In this document: positions 37,301-49,300 of the stretch, in pieces
Layout: the number at the start of each line of letters is the position of its first letter
Position numbering within the stretch: the stretch's first letter is position 1
Origin: Setophaga petechia
Lineage: Eukaryota; Chordata; Aves; Passeriformes; Parulidae
Direction of reading: 5' to 3'
Assembly: GCA_024362935.1 (NCBI GenBank)
Contig: JANCRA010000014.1
Coordinates: 2,437,001-2,501,000 of the forward strand
DNA: 64,000 nt
Translations under genes and position numbers: made by a program
The notes under the pieces: model-generated
Seen by the model: the letters and a program-made list of their open reading frames with translations, nothing else
Told to the model about the DNA's origin: nothing
Database searches by the model: none

Positions 37301-40300
37301 CCCTACACACTCAGGGGACACCCTGCACACTCAGGACATACCCTGCACATTCAGGGGGCACTCTGCACACTCAGGACACACCCTGCACACTCAGGAGACT
37401 CTCTGCACACTCAGGACACACCCTGCACATTCAGAAGATGCCCTGCACCCTCAGGACACACCCTGCACACTCAGGTGATGCCCTGCACACTCAGGGGACA
37501 CCCTGCACACTCAGGACACACCCTGCACACTCAGGACACGCCCTGCACACTCACGTGATGCCCTGCACACTCAGGTGATGCCCTGCACACTCAGGACACG
37601 CCCTGCACACTCAGGGCTCTCTCTGTGCCCTGCTCACTGCCTGGGAGCATCGCTGTCACCTCATCCTGTGACCACATCCCACTTCTCACTCTTCAGTAGC
37701 TGATCCCCCCCTGGCACGTTGGAATCTCCCCTGACCCAGCCTGTGGGATGGAGGGAGCAGAGTTTGGGGGTTCAGAGCCCCCCAGGCTGCCCAGATGGGT
37801 TTGAGGAATGGGAAGTGTTCTGTGGAGCAGACACCAGGCTCCCTGTGCCTCCGTTAATGTGGAATTTGTATTTCTCTGCTTTTCCTGTTCTCCACGTTCA
37901 TTCCATTTCTGTTTTCCCTTTGGAAATATGACCAGCATCCCTGGGGTGGGGATAACTTAAAGTACAGATGTATTATGCAAATGAAACCAAAGCCTTGCCC
38001 AGGGGTTTCTGGGAGTCACTCCTTCATCCCCGTGTCTCCAGGGGCCCTGGCCTGTCCCTGACAGCTCCTGCAGCTGGATTAAGGAGTCTCTGGGTCTGCC
38101 TTGGGAAGATGGGGCTGTCTGGGTCTGGCATCACATCGGTGTCACTTGTGCCAAGCGGCTCTGTAGGACTGGGGGGTTTGGGAGTCCCTGTTGGGTGGGA
38201 GCAAGAGGCTGCCCCATCCCACCTCAGGCACCACTGGGAACTTCTGGGATGGGAGGATTGGAGACCTCCTCCAGTTTGGGAGTCTGGCTGGACACTGAAC
38301 AAACACCCTGAGTGCATCCCAGTGCCCCAACCCTACTCCCTGCAGTGACAGTAGGGTTGCAATGCAGCTCCATCCACTCAGCCTCTGTGTTCTCTCTTGG
38401 TGTCCCCAAGGGTCTTGGTGTCGTTGGTTCTCACTTCTTTTTGCTAGGACTTGCCCTTGTGGTCTTTGTGCCTCTTTCTCTTTCTCAGAGATGGGATTTT
38501 GGGGTCCACATCCAAGCCCAGTGTCTCATTTGAACATCCTGAAAGCTGAAACATTCCCAGTTGAACATCCCAACCCTGAAGGGTTCCTAGTGTCCGCAGA
38601 TCCTCCAGCTCCTTCACAGGCTGTCTCCATCCAGTTACCTCCCTTTCTCCTAACTTATTTCAATCTCTGCTTGCATTCCAGGCTCCTCACTGAGCAGCGA
38701 GTCGTCCCCGGTGTCCTCTCCAGCCACCAACCACAGCTCCCCTGCCAGCACCCCCAAACGTGGCCCCATGGGCCCCATCATTGTCCCCCCGGGGGGACAC
38801 AGCGTGCCCAGCACGCCGCCCGTCGTCACCATCGCCCCCACCAAGACGGTCAACGGCGTCTGGAGGAGCGAGGGCAGACAGGTATGGCTGGGTCTGGGGG
38901 CTGCCCAGCCCCCCTGAAGGATGGAGGGTGTGGGATATCGTGTATGTGCTGCCCACATTTGGTCCCTTCCCCTCCCTGCTGCGTCCCCGAGCTGGCGCCG
39001 TGCTGACAGCGTGTCCCCCGTTGCTGTCACCGGGGCTGCCATCCGGAGGGGAGGGCAAGGAAGGAGGAGGAGGAGGGAGGGAGGGGGGAGAGCAGCTAAT
39101 TAAGAAGCATCGTTAGTGGTTCTCCTCTCCTCTGCATGCTACAAGCAGATTCCCGGGGGGATTATGCCACTTGGAAAGACTAATTAAACCACAAAGAGAG
39201 GCGAGGGTAGGGGATGAGAAGCGCCGGGGGCGAGAGGGGGGAGATAAATGGAACTGGGATCCCCGGGAGCTCAGAGGGGTGTGTGGGGTGTCAGGGTGCT
39301 CCCCAGCCCCGTGTGCCCCCCGGTGTGGGGGTTAACACAGCATGGGGGGTGTCTGGCAGAGTGTGGCACCACCCCAGCTGGGAGGGAATTAGAGCAGAGC
39401 CTGGCACACACCATGGGGGCACCTCACCCTTTGTGGTGACCTTGGGGCTGACCCTGCCCTGGAGGGGTGGGATGGGGTGGGGAGGGATGTACGGGGTGGG
39501 GGATGCTGTGGGTGCCACCATCCTCCTCCTCCTCTGCTGCTGCTGAATGGAGAAGGTGCGATGAAAAATCTTAATTTTTAAACCAAAACTTGTCTTGCTG
39601 GTGGGGTCGCACCACTAATTGTCAGATCCCATGGGGTCTCTTGTCACCCCAAGTTGTTCCCCCTTGCTCGGGGTCTCTCCCCAGCTGGAGGGAGTGACCT
39701 TCATGCTGACACCAGGGCTGGAGGCTGATGGAAAGCAGCTGAGCCCTGTGGGAGGGTGCTGTGCCGGGGGACTGTGGGCTGACCCCCGGGTTATGGCCCT
39801 TATCAAAGGCCGGCTGGATTTCCCCCGGCCGTGTCACTCCTCCCCGGGTGATTAATAGCCCAGGAGAACAAAGCAGCCATAAATCTCCAGGCAGGTAATG
39901 GGTGTCTTGCCCTCAGCTCTGCCCCAGCTTCAGCACCTCCTTTCCCACTGAGGCCCCCCGGTGCAGCCTCCAGACCCTCCCATCCCTCCAGCTGCCCTTC
40001 CAAAGCCTGGACGCAGGGGATGCCCTGGTGGATGAATCCTTCCCTGCGTGCTGGTGCCAGCCAGGGCATGCTGGGGACATCCTGAGGGTGTTGGGGTGGG
40101 GACACAGCCGTGATTCCCCATCCCCTGCTGTCCCTAATGCCCACCTTGGCCTTGCAGCAGGAAGCAGGGTCACGAGGCAGCAGCAGCAGCGCCGGCCGCG
40201 AGCGCCTCATCTCGGAGCCCCCTCTGACCCAGGAGAAGGCAGGGGGTCCCACTGTCCCCTCCCACCTCCTGGGGACGCCCTACTCCTTCGGGCTGCCCCC

Positions 40301-43300
40301 CAGCTCCGTGGTGCAGGACTCCCGCTTCCCTCCTCTCAAGTGAGTCTGCTCGGGACGGACGGGAATGGTCGCAGGGCGAGGGTGTCCCCTGCGAGCTCTG
40401 CTCCCACCTGGGGGAGGTGACAGGTGACATCTCCCCGGGGGGACAGGGAGGGATGGTGACCATCTCCTTGCCCCCAGCCTGCAGCGGCCCGTGCACCACG
40501 TGGTGCCTCCCAGCGCCGTGACCGAGGATTACCTGCGGAGCTTCCGTCCCTACCACACGGCCGAGGACCTCCGCATGTCCTCCCTGCCGCCCCTCGGCCT
40601 CGACCCCGCCACTGCCGCCGCCTACTACCACCCCAGCTACCTGACACACCACCCCTTCCCTCATCCTGCCTTCAGGTGGGCACCTCCCGGCCTTGGGATC
40701 CCTCTGCCTGAGCTGAGCTTTGGGGTTTTGGGAGGTGGGAGCACTGAGGGCATTTTGGGGCTCTCCATCCCTTTCTCCCAGTAGAAGGCAGTGGTTTCTA
40801 GGTGGGTTTGGGGCACCGCCAAGTCCTTAGAGTTTTAAGCGTTGGTGCTCGTAGTTCTTGGGCAGATGCTTTAGTAGGGGTAAGCATCAAGATTTAGGGC
40901 CAGGCATAGTGGGGTATCTAATCCCAGTTTGGGCCCTGGCTTTCGTGGAGTTCAATTAATCATTGTTCCAAGATCTTCTTTGATGGGGGAGGCCTTATTG
41001 GCCCATCTGGGAGGGGAATTGGGGGGTTCTTTGCCTGTCTGAGCATCCGTGTCTCCCCAGGATGGATGAGTCGTACTGCCTGTCAGCACTGAGGTCCCCC
41101 TTCTACCCACTGCCAGCGCCGGGCTCGCTGCCCCCCCTGCACCCCTCGGCCATGCACCTGCACCTCTCGGGGGTCCGGTACCCCCCCGAGCTCTCCCACT
41201 CCTCCCTGTCTGCCCTGCAGTCCGAGCGCATCTCCAGCCTCGCCGCCGAGAGGTACGGGATGGTGGGGGGATGATGGGGAGCTCCAAAGGACTGGGATGG
41301 TGGGAGGATGGATGGGGAGCTCCAAAGGATGGGGATGGTGAGGGGATGATGGGGAGCTCCAAAGGATGGGGATGGATGGGGGGATGATGGGGAGCTCCAA
41401 AGGATGGGGATGGTGAGGGGATGGATGGGGAGCTCCAAAGTATGGGGATGGATGGGGGGATGATGGGGAGCTCCAAAGGATGGGGATGGTGAGGGGATGG
41501 ATGGGGAGCTCCAAAGTATGGGGATGGATGGGGGGATGATGGGGAGCTCCAAAGGATGCTGATGCTGGGGGGATGATGGGAGCTCCAAAGGATGCTGACA
41601 GAGGACCAGGGGTGGTTCTGGGGTGCTCTAGGAATGCTGGCAGGTGACTTAGGGATTTGGGAGTGCTGCAGAGGGTGCTGGCAGGTGCCCAGGAGTTGTT
41701 TGAGGTTCAAGGGTGTTCCAGGGGATGCTGGCAGGCATCCAGGGTTGATTTTAGGGGGGTGCTCCAAGGGGGATGTTTGGGGTTGGTGCTTTTGTTTTTG
41801 GTTTCTCTCTGCAGGCTGCAGATGGACGAGGAGCTGCGGCAGAGGGAGCGGGAGCGGGAGAAGGAGCGGGAGCGAGAAGCCGACCGGGAGCGGGAGAAGG
41901 AGCGGGAACGGGAGCGGGAGCGCGAGAAGGAGCTGGAGCGGGAACGGGAAAAGGAGCGGGAGCGGGAGCTGGAGAGGCAGCGGGAGCGTGCCCGGGAGAA
42001 GGAGCTGAGCATGGTGAAAGCCATGGAGGGGCCCTTCCTCCCCGTGGCAGAGCTGCACGGGCTGCGGGGACACCCGGCCGAGGAACGGGGCAAGCCGGTG
42101 GAGCCGCTGGCGCCTAGCAGAGCAGGTAGTGCCCGCCTTCCAGAGCTTGCCTTGCTCCCCTCTCCCCTCCAGATGGCAAAGCTGAGGGGGTTGGTGGCCC
42201 CAGGAGGTGGCTGGGGACGAGGATGGGCTGTCCTGGCTGCCAGATTGCTTTGCCAGGAGCCCAGCTGCGGCAGCAGTGCCTGTGCCATCTGACTCGGGCT
42301 GGCCTGGCACTGTGCCCAGTGCATGCCCAGCAGCTGGGCTGGCAGCGAGTGGGCAACCCCCTGAGCTGAGCTCTGAGCAGAGGCTGCCCCACAGCTCCAG
42401 GTCCCTGCTCACCCCAAAATGCCCCCCTCTCTGTTCCACACCCTGACTCTCCATCACCCCTCTTCCACCGCAGACAAACTCAAGGACTCGGTGCTGCCCA
42501 CGCCAAAGCCCATCCAGCACCCTCTGCACCCTCCACCGGGCTCCCACCACCCCGTGCCCAGCCTCATCCCCAACCACAGCGTGTTCCCCCTGCCTGGGAG
42601 CAGCGCGGCCACGGCGCTGCTCATCCAGCGCACCAACGAGGAGGAGAAGTGGCTGGCCCGGCAGCGCCGGCTGCGCCAGGAGAAGGAGGATCGGCAGTCC
42701 CAGGTCTCGGAGTTCCGGCAGCAAGTGCTGGAGCAGCACCTGGACATAGGGCGTGCCCCCAGCCAGGCTGAGCCCGAGCACCGGCCCGAGCACCCCAGGT
42801 AGGGATGGGATGCTGCCAGCCCCGCTCCAGGGATGGGGATTTCCCCCAAAACTGAGCTGTGTTTTCCTGTGTCACTGCTGTCCTTGCTGGAATACCTGTA
42901 TCTTAGCTGGAGAGGAACTTTGGACAAGGGGAAGGAGTGATGGGACAGGGGGAATGACTTTATATAGAAAGAGGGCAGGGTCATGTGAGATATTGGGAAG
43001 ACATTCTTCCCTGTGAGGGTGGGGAAGCCCTGGCACAGGGTACCCAGAAAAGCTGTGGCTGCCTCATCCCTGAAAGTGTCCAAGGCCAGGTTGCATGGGG
43101 CTTTGAGCAATCTGCTCTTGTGGAAGGTGTCCCTGTCCATGGCAGGGGCTGCAATAGGATCATCTTTAAGGTCCCTTAGCCCCACACCATTCCATGATGC
43201 CATGATATGATGATTTATAGGATTTTCCCCCCAATCTGTGGCTGTGCCCACCCCGTTACCCACCTCTGCCCCCCATCAGGCATCCACCACCCCTCGGCCA

Positions 43301-46300
43301 TGCCCCTCACACATCCCATGAGCTGAAGCCACAGTTCCTGGCCGGTGCCAGCGGGTTCCTGCCACACGGTGCCAGCCAGGCCGGCTGTGCTGGCAGCGCC
43401 AGGCGTTGCTGGTGCCCGACATCTGCGCGGCGGCAGGCACCGAGCCCGGGAGGTGGCCGGGGGCCAGCGGCGAGTGGCCAGGTGCTGCCCAGCCACCAGC
43501 CCCGCTAATTGCAGCTCCCCCCTCACAGGCAGTGGGGCTGGGCGGTGGATGCCTCGTTTGGGGGGCACCCGTGCCAAGCCTGGGCAGTTTGGGGGGCAGC
43601 AGAGCGTGCCCACAGCCCCAGATTGATTGACAGGGCCTTGCTCGCCCCCGTGGCTGAGCACTTAAGCGGTGCAGGCTCATCCAGCCAGCTCTGCCGCCTG
43701 CTCCCTTTGTTATTTTTGGGTATCCAGGGGATTAGCGCGGCTCATCGAGGATAATAAGGAGCGGATCACGGGGCGGCACAAAGGCGAGCGCCCGCCGCAG
43801 GCTCCCTTCCCCATCCGCTCCTCCCACCCCAGAGCGGAGAGGAGGCAGCAAGGTCACCCCCAGACACCTGCAGCTGGGAGTATTCCATCCCCATCCTTTT
43901 CCTGCATCCAGCAGGGCAGCAGAGGGATGGATCCCGGGGGGCAGGCGGTGACTCCATGGTGGCGCTGGGCTGAAGTCGCTGCTCCGCGCGCGGAGCTCCG
44001 GGGCACTGGAGCGGAAAAGTGTTAAATGCACAGCTTGGGCACATGAAATATTTATCCTGCAAACGGGCTGGCTCCGGCTCCTGTTGTCAGAGGAGGGCTG
44101 CGCCGGGGTGCTGCCCTCGCCACGGGGCTGTGGCAGGGTTGGTGGCTCGCTTGTCCCCATGCTGGGGTCAAGGCTGGGGTCTCCAGCCCTGTGCTCCTGG
44201 GATGCGGCCACATCCATGCTCAACCCACCCATGCAGAGCCTTAACTCTGCACCCATCCCTCAGGCTGGGGACAAGCGTGGCAGCCCCACGTGCACAAACC
44301 CCTCTGGGTGTTCCTAACATCCACGTTTCTCCCCAAAATCCCCCAGGGCTGGAGCACTGCCAGCTGTCCAGTGGCAGTGCCAGCTCCTCACCGCTCCGGT
44401 GCTCTCCTCTGCCCGCAGGTTGGGATCGAGCCGCCATGAGCCGAGCAGCCGGGAGCCAGGGCAGCACTTTGGTGGGCCCCCACCCCTCATCTCCCCCAAA
44501 CCCCAGCACCACCCCGTCACCACGTCCCTCTGGAACCCCGTCTCGCTGATGGAGAGCCCTCCCGACCCTCCCCGGCGCCTCCCCGAGCCCCATGCCCTCC
44601 ACAGCCACCCAGCGCCCTTCGAGCCCGGCCGCCAGGGCATCCCTCTGGTGAAGGTGGAGAGGGTTTTCTGCCCGGAGAAGCTGGAGGAGGGCCCGAGGAA
44701 GAGGGATGCTCTGGAGAAATACCCCCCGGGACGGGAGCCCGGCGCCCCGGAGCACGGGGCCTTCACCCACACCCCCTTCCTCGCTGAGCTGGAAAAGTCC
44801 ACTCAGAGCATCCTGAGCCAGCAGAGAGCCCCGGCCACCCCGTTCCCTGAGGCCACCAAGCCCAGCTCGCCCTACAGGCCCCCCCAGCCCCGCGCCCAGG
44901 ACCCCATGTACATCTATGATGAGTTCGTGCAGCAGCACCGCAGGCTGGTCAGCAAACTGGACCTGGAGGAGCGCCGGCGGCGGGAGGCCCGTGAGAAAGG
45001 TGAGGGAGCAGGGGCACCGGGGGTCTCCCGGGGGTCTCCCGGGGATGCCGACGTTCCCGCATCCGAGCGCTTCAGTAAACCCTGCTGTGCTGCAGACATG
45101 CCCCATGAATAAATGATGAACTGGAGCTAATAAGAGGGTTTTAAATATTGATGGGGCTGATGGAGTGGGGATGAGAACACCGGTGAGGAGGAGACAGAGA
45201 GCTGGGAGGAGCTGGAATTGTTGTCCCCACTCCAGTGGGATGGGGGCTCCGCCACAGTGTCCCCAGCCTGTGCCCCATTGACTCCCTGCCACCCATCCCA
45301 GAGCGATGCCAAGAGGATACACAGGGATGGGCGATGCCCTCCAAGGTCCCACAGCTGGTGGAGAGGGGACAGGGTTCCATTGGGGTGCACTCCCCACATC
45401 ACTCCTCTCTGACATTCTACCCTGCTGCACTCCCATTCCCAGTGGGGTTCCCCGGGGTCCCAGCAGGTCCCCAAGGTGTTCCCAGCCTCACACCACCCTC
45501 TCCCCATCCCCAGGGTACTACTATGACCTGGATGACTCCTGTGATGACAGCGACGAGGAGGAGGTGCGGGCCCATCTCCGCTGCGTGGCTGAGCAGCCCC
45601 CGCTGAAGCTGGACACGTCCTCTGAGGTACTGGTGGCACCCCTGTCCCCTCCCTGTCCCCTGGGGGAGCAGCCCCTCCTTTACACCAGTTCCCAGCGCCC
45701 AGTGCAGCCACCATCCCCACATGTGTGCAGAGGCACCAGGATGTTGGAGATGGGGATGATGAGGATGGGGATGGAGATGGGGATGGCAGTAAGGATGGGC
45801 ATTGTAACAGGAATGGGGGTGGGATGAAGATGGGAATAGGAACAGGAATGAAAATGAGGATGAGGGCAATGGGGATGGGAATGGGAATGGAGATGGGGAT
45901 TGCAACAGGGGTGAGGGTGGGCAGGAGGATGGGGATGGAGATGGGGATGGGAATGGGGATGGTGGTAAGGATGGGCATTGGAAGGGGAATGGGGGTGGGA
46001 TGAGGATGAGGATGATGATAGGAATGGGATTGAAAATGAGGATGAGGGGAATGGGCATGAGAATGGAGATGGGGAATGGAGATGAAAATGGAGATGGGAA
46101 TGGAGATGGAAATGGAGATGGACATTGCAACAGGCATGAGGGTGGGCATGAGGATGGGAATAGGACTGAAGATGAGGATGGCAGTGGCCATGGCGATGAG
46201 AATGGGATGAAGTTGAGGATGGGGGCTGACCCTACTCTGCTCTGCCCCTGCTCGCCCCAGAAGCTGGAGTTCCTGCAGCTCTTCGGGCTCACCACGCAGC

Positions 46301-49300
46301 AGCAGAAGGAGGAGCTGCTGAGCCAGAAGCGGCGCAAGCGGCGGCGGATGCTGCGGGAGCGGAGCCCCTCTCCGCCCACGGTGCAGAACAAGCGCCGCAC
46401 GCCCTCGCCCCGCCTGCCCCTCTCCACCCGCTACAGCCCCGACGAGATGAACAACAGCCCCAACTTCGAGGAGAAGAAGCGCTTCCTCACCATCTTCAAC
46501 CTCACGCACATCAGCGCCGAGAAGAGGAAAGGTAACAGCCATGGCCCGCGCACGCTGGGGCTGGGGGGTGCCGTGGGGGATCTGCCTGGGGCCCTGAGCT
46601 TGCTCTGCTGAGCTGAGGCTACACTAAAGCTCAGCTTCCCATGCTGCAGACAAGGAGAAGCTGGTGGAGATGCTCCAGGCCATGAAGCAGAAGACCACAC
46701 CGGCTGCCGTGGTGGTGAAGAGCTCCCCGCGGGACAGCCCTGGTGCACCCAGCACTGGTAAGTGCCTCAAGTCCTTCCCCTGGTCTTGGGTTGGGGGGCA
46801 GAGCTTTGCCTTGAGGGGCACACACAGTCCTGGCTGCAGCCAACTGCTCCTCCTCTTCCCAAAGAGCCTCCAGTGCCTCCGCTCCTGCTGGACCTGGATA
46901 AACCCGTGGGCATCGCTGTGTCCGTGCCAGAGGTGCCCAAGGTGGCAGAAGCCTCCAGGTTGGAGCAGCTGAGACCCCAGGAGCCAGGCAGACCCAAGGA
47001 GTCGGGCACGGTGCCGGAGAAGCCCCGGCTGAGCGATGGGCACCCGGGGAAGAAGGCTCTGAGCATCCTCAGCTACGTCAGGGGTCCCCTCCCCAAGGAC
47101 ATCCCGGTGCCGCTGTCCCACAGCATGAACGGCAAGAGCAAGCCCTGGGAGCCCTTCATTGCTGAGGAGTTTGCCCACCAGTTCCATGAGTCGGTGCTGC
47201 AGTCCACGCAGAAGGCGCTGCAGAAGCACAAAGGTAACGTTGGAAGTTGTTGGGAATTAAAGTTGCTTAAAGAATCACCAGCAAAAGCATCAGCAAAGCC
47301 AGGTTTAGGGTAAAACCAGTATTACTACAAAGTTTGTTGGCAAGGTTCTCTCTCCTGTTTATTAGGTGGTTAAAGCACTCTGAGAAAAAGCAAACAAAAA
47401 TGCAAAGTCAATAAATAAACCCCAAATAACCTGTGTGGAGGCTGGAGGAGGGGGAGGCAAAAGGATAGGAAAGGGTAAGGAAAAAAGGGAATATGGAAGA
47501 CCCTCGTGTTGAGTCACAAGTTCAGTAGATCTCTGTGCTAAACTGAGCCTGGACTTGATCAACAGGTTATGGTTAAAGGCTCAACAGTGCTTAACAGCAC
47601 TTAAACTTAACAGCATTTAAACTTAATTGATAACTTAATTTAGTAAGGGGTTCATATAGGATTTACTATACCACAAAACAATAACTTCCTTACAGGCCTA
47701 ACTTACAAATCTAAAGTACTTAAGAATCCAGGAGAGTAAGATTCTGCACTAAGTGCCAACATCGAGCCCTTCTTGAACCCCTCCAGGGATGGGGACTCCA
47801 CCACCTCTCAGGGCAGCTCCTTGTTCAATAACCCTGCCAATCAAGAAATTCTCCCTGATGTCCAGGAAAAGCAGCAGGGATGCAGGAGGCTGTTTGGGTG
47901 CTGGGATATCACCCCCTTGTCCCCCCACCAGGGTTTGGCACTGGCAACCTCATTGCTGGAACATCCCATGAGCTCATTGCTGAATCTAAGAATTAGGGAT
48001 TATACAACTCCAAAGCCTCCAAACTCACTCCATTGAGTGGTTGAAATAAATAAAATTATTCCAATGCACCAGGAGAGATAAAACCCCACCTGTAATCCCC
48101 CCGAAAAGTCTGGGGAGGGTGGAATGAATTCCTTGAGGGGCTGAGTGGAGTGGGCAGGAGCTGACTGTGGCTGCCCACAGGGGGGACAGCGGCGGAGCAG
48201 AACCACAAACTGGACACCTCCATCCACTACAACATCCCCGAGCTGCAGGCGTCCTCCCGCCTGGCCCCGCACAACGGCACGGCCGAGGCGCCGCCCCGGC
48301 CCCTGCCCCCCCTGCCCCGGGACTCCGCCTCCGAGGACGAGGAGGAGGAGGACGAGGAGGAGGAAGAGGAGGAAGATTACCCCAGGCCCAAGTGGCAAGG
48401 GATCGAGGCAATTTTTGAAGCTTACCAGGAACATATAGAAGGTAAGGGGTGTTGGGCAGGGAGGGTGAAATGCCAGTTTGTGCTTTGGGAGGTGTCGCTG
48501 GTTTCTGCTGGGATGGGCTGGGGAAGCACTGGGGGGTCTCCAGCAGTGCAGGAGCAGCATGAGAGCAACAGGCACTGTTGTTGGTTTTGCAAAACTTTAA
48601 GTATGCATAAAAAATCAGTGTATTCACAGCTGCCCAGTGTACTCCCTAAAGGTTCCCCACAGGCAGTGCCAGGGTTGGGAATGCTCTGGGATGCTTGGGG
48701 GTAATCACTGCTGGCTGGGCAGAGCCTAGAGCAGGGCTGGCACCCTCCGTGGGTGTGCAAGGAGCTGGAGGAGCTGGTGCTCAGCTCTTGTCCTTTTTGG
48801 CTGTTGCAGAACAAAACCTGGAGCGCCAGGTGCTGCAGACACAGTGCCGGCGGCTGGAGGCCCAGCACTACACCCTGAGCCTGACAGCTGAGCAGCTGTC
48901 ACACAGCATGGCGGTGAGTGGGGATGGGCACACAGTCCCTGGGCACACATCCCTTGGGCACCCATCCCGTGGACAGCCATCCCCTGGGCACCCCATCCCC
49001 TGGGCACCCCATCCCTTGGACACACATCCCTTGGACACACATTCCCTGGGAGCTCATCCCCTGGACACCCATCCCCTGGGCACCCATTCCCATGGCACTC
49101 CATGCCCTGGGTACCAGGCTCTGTGGGCACCCAGCCTTCTTGGGATCTTCTTGTGCACCCCAGTCCTCCCACTGGGGTGGAGCACACCCATCTACCTGCA
49201 TTGCACCCATCCTGTGCAGCACCCATTCCCTGCACTGCCCCATTCCCTGCAGCACTCTCCCACCCTCTCCCCCTGCTGTTTCCCTTCCCTGGAGCTGTTG

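Noticed and set aside
37067..37558. 163-codon Cys/His/Thr-rich frame
   Set aside because: Arises from the 18-bp intronic minisatellite; no splice sites or family match.
37035..37616. CRISPR-like array
   Set aside because: There are no unique spacers; units are contiguous 18-bp copies in a vertebrate intron.
40797..40965. Functional rRNA gene
   Set aside because: Only about 165 bp of 12S is present, antisense in a nuclear intron, so it is a NUMT.
40952..42793. 613-codon minus-strand frame
   Set aside because: Antisense shadow of GSE1 exons 5-7 and the intervening repeats; the sense strand carries the spliced gene.
44168..45436. 422-codon minus-strand frame
   Set aside because: Antisense of GSE1 exon 8 with GC-driven openness.
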